DNA of 16,318 nt from Diatrype stigma (taxonomy: Eukaryota > Ascomycota > Sordariomycetes > Xylariales > Diatrypaceae): contig JAKJXP020000217.1 of assembly GCA_022225965.2 (NCBI GenBank), forward strand, positions 1-16,318. Direction: 5' to 3'. Below are positions 9,732-16,318 of this stretch, one piece after another. The notes under the pieces are model-generated. The model made no database searches. It was not told the DNA's origin and saw only the letters and a list, made by a program, of their open reading frames with translations. The number at the start of each line of letters is the position of its first letter. Positions within the stretch are counted from its first letter, which is position 1. A program made the translations under genes and the position numbers.

Positions 9732-11356
9732 CTGGAGCTGGTCGTGGTCATCGGCAATATCCCGGGCGACCTGGCGCTCGATGACCTGAAGTCGAAGGGC
9801 CTTGCGGCGGAGGAGTGGGGACGTTTCTTGAGCAGGTGAGTACTTGAGACTCAGACTCATATGCTTATATCCTCTGTCTTCCTACCTACCGGCAACCTCA
9901 AACCCACTTCCTAACGTAAACGCTTTTTGCAACGCATAACCAGCTCCTCGGACGAACCGCTACGCTTCGAGCAGCTGCCGCCGTCCCACCCGCTCTACGT
10001 CCTCTACTCGAGCGGCACCACCGGCCTGCCCAAGGCCATCGTGCACACCGCGCTCGGCACGCTCATCCAGCACAAGAAGGAGCACTTCCTCCACTGCTCC
10101 ATGGACGCGACCTCGCGTCTGCTGTACTACACGACGACGTCGTGGATGATGTGGCACTGGAGCGTGTCGGCCCTGGCCTGCGGCACGACTTTGGTGCTGT
10201 ACTCGGGCTCGCCGTTCCGGCCGCACGGCTACCTCTCCCTGCCGCGCCTGCTCGCGTCCCTGGAGGTCACGCACTTCGGCACCTCGGCCTCCTACCTCAC
10301 CGCGCTCGAGACCCACGATGTGCGCCCCATATCACCATCCTCATCATCGCCGCCGCTCGACCTCTCGCGCCTGCAGGCGATCTACTCGACGGCCTCGCCC
10401 CTGCCCCCCTCGACCTTCTCCTTCGTGTACGAGAAGGCCTTCCCGCCGCGCGTCAACCTGGGGTCCATCACGGGCGGGACCGACATCATCTCGCTGTTCG
10501 GGGCGCCGTGCCCGCTGCTCCCCGTGCGCGCCGGCGAGATCCAGTGCGCCGGGCTCGGCATGGCCATCGGCGTCGTGGACCCGGCGACGGGCAAGCCGGC
10601 GCCGCCGGGCGCCGACGGCGAGCTCGTCTGCGCCCGCCCCTTCCCGTGCCAGCCCCTGACGTTCTGGGGCCCCGGGGGCGACGCCCGGTACCGCGCCAGC
10701 TACTTCGAGCGGTTCACCGCGGACCCCGCGGGCCCGGACGGAGGAGCGCCCATGCCGATCTGGCACCACGGCGACTTCGTGCGCATGGCGAACCCGGCGA
10801 CGGGGGGCGGCCTCACGATGCTGGGGCGCAGCGACGGCGTGCTGAAGCCGTCGGGCGTCCGCTTTGGCAGCGCCGAGATCTACAACGCGCTCACGCGGTT
10901 TTTCGGTCCCGAGGTGGAGGACGCCGTCTGCGTCGGCCGCCGCCGGCCGGCCGACCGCGACGAGACCGTCTGCCTGTTCGTCGTGATGCGCGAGGGGCGG
11001 CCGTTCACGGACGCGCTGCGCGCGCGGATCCGCGAGGTGATCAAGAGGGAGCTCAGCCCGAGGCACGTGCCGGCTGTGCTGGAGGAGTGCGGAGGGGGCA
11101 TCCCGCGGACGGCGAACGGGAAGAAGTGGGTGAAATTTCTTCCTTTTTCTTCTTTTCTTTTCTTTCTCGAGTTGAATGGTTGATGTCTCCATTGAACTGA
11201 ACTGAACTGAACACTTGCTAACTAACGATGAAAACGAACAGGATCGAGGTAGCGGTGAAGCAGATCCTCTCGGGAATGAACGTCAAGACCAATGCCAGCG
11301 TGGCCAACCCCGAGGCTTTGAAATGGTTCGAAGATTGGGCGGCAACGCACGACTAA
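8861..11356 (+). CDS. Acetoacetyl-CoA synthetase, four exons, complete
   Basis: Exons 8861-9079, 9222-9835, 9944-11125 and 11242-11356 join in frame to 2130 bases (709 residues plus TAA). Introns are GTAAGT 9080-9221 with CTGAC branch, GTGAGT 9836-9943, and GTGGGT 11126-11241 with ACTAAC branch. The start sits in a good CACCATGAC context. Domains: an N-terminal acetyl-CoA-synthetase cap (about 35-95, with KWSVENISDFW and MFPRPDFFAGA), then an AMP-binding core with P-loop YSSGTTGLPK at 299-308, SITGGTDIISLFG at about 452-464, WHHGDF at 551-556, GRSDGVLKPSGVRFG at 572-586, and RTANGKK near 666-672 holding the likely catalytic Lys671. Family knowledge: the enzyme uses ATP and CoA to turn acetoacetate into acetoacetyl-CoA in the cytosol, linking ketone-body or leucine catabolism to sterol and lipid synthesis. 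The PDTGVSAVLDRLAQIEPK stretch and the ending WFEDWA favour this family over acetyl-CoA synthetase. Odd: residues 234-243 are ten glycines, and exons 2-3 are far more GC-rich than exon 1. The splice sites are my reading and have no transcript support. Confidence 0.93.
9702..9731 (+). repeat. (GGC)10 microsatellite encoding polyglycine
   Basis: Ten perfect GGC codons in a row inside exon 2 of the acetoacetyl-CoA synthetase gene, giving Gly234-Gly243 just after a GGS. It lies between the conserved segment ending NGKPWPSTDK and the strand LELVVVIGN, where the family probably has a variable surface loop. Length is likely to differ between strains through replication slippage in steps of one codon. 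Confidence 0.95.
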
Positions 11357-11815
11357 TATCTATCCCTCCATCATATGCATGTCGTACTCGGATTTTTGAA
11401 AGGAAAAGGCCACAACTAGATCAATAACTTGTAGGTATAGTTTTAGAACTTCCGAGTCATATAAATGTGTTTCGAATCTATGGTCACAGCGAACTAGCTA
11501 CGGATCCTTCATCTGCACGTTTCTGAAGACACCCAGGAGGTTTAGGGCGACTATAGAAGGGCGTTGCCATGAAATCATGAGAAGAGGTTCGAAGGGTTGG
11601 GCCTAAGTCTAGAGAAAGATGGTTGTTCAATAGATTACCACCATCAAAAATCAAGACTTGTCTCGTTTAACATATCATAGCTATAGACTCCTTTATGTAC
11701 CGCTGCTGTCAGCTCATCCATCGACTTGATTCTTTCTACTATTGCATCTCATATATTCCACCCAGTTTATGATGGCAGCACTGAAGTCACTTTCGTAGAT
11801 CACGTTTATATTCAG
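11357..11815. other. Convergent intergenic region shared by the synthetase and deaminase 3' ends
   Basis: About 460 bases between the TAA of the plus-strand synthetase gene and the TGA of the minus-strand deaminase gene. It is AT-richer than the flanking exons and has no open frame worth noting. It must hold both 3' UTRs and polyadenylation signals; I see AT-rich candidates such as ATATAAATG near 11459-11467, but no unambiguous signal. Confidence 0.6.
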
Positions 11816-13351
11816 TCACCACATGATTTCCCTTAACCAGTTCTTATCCTCCTCATCGCCGAATATAACATCGATGCCTTTCCGAGCCAGTCCCAAGATC
11901 TCCTCCCGCGATAGGTGGAAGTGCGTCTGGATGAGATGCCATTCGTTCGATACCGGGCTCCCGAAGACACCCACATCATCAGTCTATAACTCGACCGTCA
12001 GTCTCACTTCCTCTTCTCTCAATAGACCTCCGGGGAAGAAGGAAAGTCTCTCCCGGGTCACTCACGCAGGGAACCACAATCGGCCCGTCGACCCGCCACC
12101 ACTCCCCGAAGTGATGGGCCTCGAAGCTGCCGACGATCATCTTCGCGTGGACGTTGCAGCTGAGGCACAGCTCAAGCCCGATGCCCTTGCGCGCCGTTAT
12201 CTATATAAAGTCATGTCCTAGGATCAGTAATCATTTCCATCCACTCCCTCCGATGTCTTTTATCCATCACCATTACTACCCCTTCCACTCAACTCAACTT
12301 ACCTCCCGCTTGATATCCTCCGGCACATGTATCACGTGGCCCAACCGATCCGGGTTCCAGCCCAGCAGGGTCCGCAGCTCGGCCTCGCTACCGCTGTCCG
12401 GCGCCTCGGCGAAGTGCACCGTGACCTTCAGGCCGGCGGCGCGCGCGTCCTGCGCGAACGCGGGCGTGAACGCGGCCACGTCGCCCTTGGTCGGGTCGCC
12501 GCACAGGTCGACGCCGACGACTCCGCGGCCACGGCCCCGGAACCGCGCCGCGAGGGCGACCACCTCGCGCGCCTCTCCGGCCGTGTTGCGCCTGTCGACG
12601 GAGAGCAGGAGGCGCACGCGGATCTGGGCGGGTGCGGCGAGCAGCTCGACCTCCTCGGCGATGGCCCGCAGCACCGCGTCCACGTAGCCGGCCTTGTCGA
12701 GGCCGGCGGCCGGCATGGCGCGCGGCGTGGTCCGCAGCTCCAGGTAGGCGACGCCGTCGGCGGCGAAGTCGCGCACGACGGAGCGCGTCGAGTGGGCGAG
12801 GGCGTCGGCGTCGTCGATGAGGTGGTAGATGTACGAGGAGAAGAGCGGGAAGAAGCTGTGAGGTGGGAAAGAACAAAGAACTTGTTGGTGAGAGGACGGG
12901 GGGAAATAGGGGATGGGGGTTGCTGGCACGAAAACAATGACCAGAGTGGAAATCTGTAACCCCAGGCTGATTACTTACACGGCGAGATCGTAGTCGTGCT
13001 TATCGGGCGGCATCACGACTAGAGGATCTTCGAGGTCTGTCTGCCCTGCGGCTTTCTTCTTCTCCCAAATCTCGTGCAGGCATTGCCTGCTGATGCTTCC
13101 GCTGAGGTGGGCATGGAGCTATTAAACGGGCCTCGTCAGCTAAGGGAAACCGCTGAAGGAACGCAAGATGGTGCCCAAGGGTAGCAGGTCCAGCATGAGG
13201 GCGTAGTCGCTATGCTGAGGAAATGACAATATGTAGCTAGGCTAGAGGAGATAGCAGTGTAATATGAAGATGAAGCTTCAGGGGCGGCTAGTCGACCTAC
13301 CTCAATCTTCGGCATAGACCTGAAGTCGATTCCGGTGTCCTGCGCAGCCAT
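11816..13351 (-). CDS. Adenosine deaminase-like protein (ADAL / N6-methyl-AMP deaminase type), five exons, complete
   Basis: Minus-strand exons 13301-13351, 12979-13118, 12303-12855, 12066-12200 and 11816-11983 join in frame to 1047 bases (348 residues plus TGA). Introns: 13119-13300 (GTAGGT, GCTGAC branch), 12856-12978 (GTAAGT), 12201-12302 (GTAAGT) and 11984-12065 (GTGAGT, ACTGAC branch). Visible motifs: PKIELHAHLSGS (metal ligands His19, His21), YLELRTTPR at 101-109, GVDLCGDPTKG at 178-188, TVHFAEA with metal ligand His211 and catalytic Glu214, GHVIH with His237, CNVHAKM, and TDDVGVFGSPVSNE with Asp295 and Asp296. All residues expected of a working zinc amidohydrolase of the adenosine deaminase superfamily are present. 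The LHAHLSGSISRQCLHEIW start points to the ADAL group (which hydrolyses N6-modified AMP to IMP) rather than classic adenosine deaminase or the yeast-type adenine deaminase, which begins LHLHLEG. Length matches ADAL proteins. Exon 3 is strongly GC-rich. Substrate is inferred from subgroup, not shown. Confidence 0.92.
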
Positions 13352-13549
13352 GATACTCTAGTAAACAGGCGCTTTACTCGGAAATTATAGGTTTCCTCGA
13401 AGCGTTGCCGCCGGTGGCAGGTGTAGTCGGTACTCCCAAATAATGGGATGTAACGAGACTACCAAAAGCGCACAGGTTATGTGTCCGAACAACAGGTTAG
13501 TCGCTATCACTAAATCATGATGCTGCTCAACATAGATAAGGTTCAAGGA

Positions 13550-13758
13550 TGTCAACTTACACCCTAAATTTGCCAATATATTGGTAAAAAAGCATGAGAT
13601 GTTTCTATGGGCACTGACGTCTAACTTAGTCTCTCAATATAAAAGGCCAAATAGTCCGCGGATAGTTCAAGGGGGTTATTATAGCGTTATGCATCATGCG
13701 TCATGTGATCTGATTTATAGGACGATAACCACCGATTATCTTTCCAATTATATCAACA
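13550..13758 (+). mobile_element. Possible solo LTR of a Ty1/copia-like retrotransposon
   Basis: The segment starts TGTCAAC and ends ATATCAACA, so it has the TG...CA ends of an LTR. A good TATA box (TATAAAAGG, 13638-13646) lies in its middle, where an LTR promoter would be, and a CCAATATATTGG palindrome (13573-13584) lies near its left end. About 209 bases is within the range of fungal copia LTRs. Against it: the flanking five bases (AAGGA and ATTAC) do not match as a target-site duplication, no second copy or pol-like protein is visible in the window, and the identification rests on layout only. Confidence 0.25.
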
Positions 13759-14890
13759 ATTACATCAGCACCTGTCTCAAATCGAATTATCTTATATGAT
13801 ACTGTTGAGAAAGTTTCTCATAGTTCACGTAGCAACGGTTGATACCTGTAATTTCAGCAGTTAACATATAATTGCTTGAGTCTACAGTTTCGTGGAGGTC
13901 ATTCTTTCGTACAGAGTTCGTCGTCACCGGTTCGGGCATCTTCTATGTGTATACGACCAGGGAAAGGGGGACCTGTGCTTCTATGCCGCACCTTTTTATA
14001 GTATATGAAACTGAAATCACTCTTTACTGGAATCAATAATGTTAACGCAGTATCTTTGGGCCGCGAGATAAGGTCGAGAAGAACGACGTACTAGTTCAAG
14101 TGAACGATTATCGTCTTGCCCCTATTCCATTCGTCACAACCCCCTATCAGTGAAAAGGGGCGAAGAGCTAAAATTCGAGGGAAGATCCATGGTGCGTACG
14201 CGAAGCACTATCACATTCAAGTCCCTTGATAAAAATGAGAGGGAGTTGTCTGGCACGCTACGCCTGGTAGTATCGTGACATACCTAGATTTGACCTATAT
14301 CCCCAAAGCCCTCATACTATCCAAGTCACTTGACGAGGAGCTATATTGCTTTTGGTCATATCTAGCCATACCGGTATAGTCCAGGGCAATGTATCTCGGC
14401 TCCTGATCAACACGCGCGTGAAGCGCCGACTTGGTAGCTGGGGCTTCGTTGTTGATAATAGCAGATCACATAGAATAGTATAGAGCCTATGCTAACTCAT
14501 GACCCATAAGGATGAGCTAGAACCGAGACGACACATATTATCTTATGGGGTTTGATCATCTTACTCTTAACACCGTCCAGATGCATACCCAAAAGGGACA
14601 CTTATATCCCATTCTCGTAAGGTTTTGTTATAGTAGGTAAAAGGAGGTTCTATCTGCTGTGAAATTCTGATGCCGAGCCTTTGAAAGGGTTGTTGTCTCA
14701 AGCCTTCGCGAACTGTCACCAATCTTACCAGTGCTAGCCGAAGCGAACGACAGCCGCACTCGGCTCGGCTGACACGACCAAAACGTGGGGGAATCCGGCG
14801 TGAACCCGAAACCTTGGGGGCTGGAAAATCCTTGAATCCCGACGGACTGGATACTACACTGTCAGTGCCAGGATCCAGAGCGCGGGGCTT

Positions 14891-14919
14891 GGGCATGGGC
14901 ATGGGCATAGGCATAGGCA
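14891..14919. repeat. GGGCAT / AGGCAT hexamer repeat
   Basis: Three GGGCAT units followed by AGGCAT and a partial AGGCA, about 4.8 units in all. Confidence 0.9.
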
Positions 14920-15402
14920 AATATCAAGAACGGTAGGTGCAGGTAGGTATCTTGTACCGGTAAATTGCAACGTTGGAAGGGATAAGAAGCAGACGTTGTG
15001 AGTGTCACGGCGTTGATGCTGATATATTTTCAGCCAATAAGTAAGTAGACTGGAAAGCTCGCTGCTTGAGTGGCGTGGCTGGAGTGCAGGGGCACACGAC
15101 CTTGACACAAGACAAGACGCTGACGCCGTTGATTAATAGTACCTAATATCAACAGCAGAAGCCCTGTACTCAGGCACGAGCCAAGGATGTTGGATGTTGG
15201 ACGTTGGCTCCGCGTTGAAGGGCTACTGCACATGCATAGCCCCAGCAAACCTGCAGGTGCAGACTTGGAGACTCCCCAATGGAGACTTGTCGCGCTTGCT
15301 GTCGGTCGCTACCTGATGAGAACTGCGCTTACGCCTGACTGAGCAAAGGGCAACCGTCTTGTTCGGGCCGTGAGCCAACCCAGCCTCAGGAGCCGAAGTA
15401 GG

Positions 15403-15425
15403 TAGGGCAGGGCAGGGCAGGGTAG
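15403..15425. repeat. GGGCA pentamer repeat
   Basis: Imperfect array of GGGCA/GGGTA units (three perfect copies of GGGCA), running into a GGGCCGGGCCC block. Part of a generally G-rich stretch from about 15398 to 15434. Confidence 0.8.
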
Positions 15426-15650
15426 GGCCGGGCCCTCTCTTCGTTTCCGTTCCCGTCTACGGGATGTGCACGAAGCACTTCGTAGGCTGGCTCCGTCTCG
15501 GTAGACGCAGGCGGGGCGGCATTTGAGGATCGGAAGCTTAGAACAATGACCGTGACAACACGGAGTGCACTATGTATGTACGTAATGAACTACTATACCT
15601 ATATTCGCTAGGTTCCACGAGCGCTCAACGGGAAACAGCGCTGACGCATC

Positions 15651-15671
15651 GTGGAATGTGGAATGTGGAAT
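15651..15671. repeat. GTGGAAT tandem repeat, three copies
   Basis: A perfect 7-base unit repeated three times. Confidence 0.9.
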
Positions 15672-15700
15672 GCAACGTAGGGCATGGTTACCACCTTGCC

Positions 15701-15726
15701 TTACCTTACCTACTGCTGTAAGGTAA
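15701..15726. repeat. Hairpin: TTACCTTAC / GTAAGGTAA
   Basis: Perfect nine-base arms at 15701-15709 and 15718-15726 with an eight-base loop. There is no neighbouring gene, so I have no reason to call it a terminator; it resembles the other AGGTA-type palindromes of the window. Confidence 0.85.
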
Positions 15727-16285
15727 AGCTTGGGTTATTGTCGGGGGCACAACTGGCGAATGGGCTTGCACCTGAGGGATTCCATAGCCGCGGAACCAGA
15801 TCCTTTTTCTCGGACATGATAGGGTGTTCCTGGGGAACGAATGCAGGGCTGGTCTGCTACGTATGTACACAGGATCGGCAACGTCTGTGTGTCGCTTGAA
15901 ACATCTGTACTTCTGGAAAACACAGTGATTCCGTAGCTTGGCTGGGTGTATCAAACCTATAAGTACCAAGAGTACCTAGGCTGTGAGGTAACCAGCTCCA
16001 TGAGAAGTAATAACTTATACAGTGAGGTGTATAACCACGTCCTTTTCGCGAATGACGAACTCCCCGAAGCGCGCTTACCTGCAAGGGCGAAAGCAAGAGC
16101 GTCATACGAATCGCGGTACGGGGAATTGTTATAAGGTAGGGAATCGCTATAACTACCTATAGAAAATAGAAAGTAGAAATCCACAATGTACTTCGTAGTG
16201 CTCTAGTGTCTAAGGCTGTCGCTGACTCCGGGGCGGGAACACATACGTACTTATCTCAGAAACAGACCACTTTTCTTTTGGGTAA

Positions 16286-16304
16286 GGGGGGGGGGGGGGG
16301 GGGG
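16286..16304. repeat. Poly-G run of 19 bases
   Basis: Nineteen consecutive G residues flanked by GGTAA and TAAG, fourteen bases before the window end. True length is uncertain because such homopolymers are poorly read by most sequencing methods. Confidence 0.9.
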
Positions 16305-16318
16305 TAAGTGTGGCTGGG

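Larger units (their letters stand above)
13352..16318. other. Gene-poor region downstream of (head side of) the deaminase gene
   Basis: No supportable coding sequence: all open frames are under 120 codons and none resembles a family. The part next to 13351 should hold the deaminase promoter. About 13540-14050 is AT-rich with many TA steps and includes a possible LTR remnant. The rest carries microsatellites (14891-14919, 15403-15425, 15651-15671), a hairpin (15701-15726), TACTTCGTA-type motifs (15467-15484, 16189-16200) and a poly-G run. No tRNA or rRNA recognised. Confidence 0.55.

Noticed and set aside
11126..11135. Alternative donor GTGAAA at 11130 for the last synthetase intron
   Set aside because: It would shift the frame of exon 4; donor GTGGGT at 11126 restores NGKKIEVAVKQ and the expected C-terminus.
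10344..11192. 282-codon antisense frame over synthetase exon 3
   Set aside because: Long antisense frames are expected where G and C fill the third codon positions; no family resemblance. The antisense frame at 9135-9860 is rejected for the same reason.
10142..11200. 352-codon plus-strand frame overlapping synthetase exon 3
   Set aside because: It is a shadow in another frame of a GC-extreme exon: rich in Arg, Ala, Pro and Gly without motifs, while the main frame shows every adenylate-forming enzyme motif.
12327..12959. 210-codon plus-strand frame opposite deaminase exon 3
   Set aside because: Antisense to a clearly coding, spliced exon with zinc-site motifs; explained by high GC.
3423..13351. 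A dedicated gene cluster linking the three enzymes
   Set aside because: Spacers of 0.5 to 3.4 kb, mixed strands and unrelated housekeeping roles give no support; no transporter, regulator or biosynthetic core enzyme is present.
13804..13866. TGTTGAG...GTTAACA segment as a separate LTR or terminal-inverted-repeat element
   Set aside because: Only about 63 bases, very short imperfect ends and no target duplication; chance is enough in AT-rich DNA.

Overview
The window looks like nuclear DNA of a filamentous ascomycete (Pezizomycotina, probably a Sordariomycete). The evidence is short introns (82 to 182 bases) with GTRRGT-type donors and CTRAC-like branch points, pyrimidine-rich tracts ahead of start codons, three proteins of fungal type, and multi-kilobase gene-poor spacers full of short palindromes such as CCTACCTAGGTAGG. 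I cannot name the species. Layout: (1) 1-3422 holds no gene I can support, only microsatellites, a G-rich tandem array and palindromes. (2) 3423-5411, minus strand, is an intronless gene for the catalytic subunit of serine palmitoyltransferase (LCB2-like, 662 residues); its upstream DNA to about 6340 has promoter-like CCAAT boxes, a CT tract and a possible 5' UTR intron. (3) 5412-8860 is otherwise non-coding as far as I can read. (4) 8861-11356, plus strand, is a four-exon acetoacetyl-CoA synthetase gene (709 residues after splicing). (5) 11816-13351, minus strand, is a five-exon adenosine deaminase-like gene of the ADAL / N6-methyl-AMP deaminase type (348 residues after splicing), convergent with the synthetase gene across about 460 bases. 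(6) 13352-16318 holds no recognisable gene, but has a possible solo LTR, several microsatellites, a strong hairpin and a 19-base poly-G run near the window end. The three genes are housekeeping metabolism: sphingolipid base synthesis, activation of acetoacetate to acetoacetyl-CoA, and modified purine nucleotide deamination. I see no sign that they form a dedicated cluster, and I did not find a credible new biological system. The most unusual features are a sharp within-gene change in base composition in the synthetase and deaminase genes, a (GGC)10 tract coding for polyglycine inside the synthetase, the recurring intergenic palindromes, and the possible LTR remnant.
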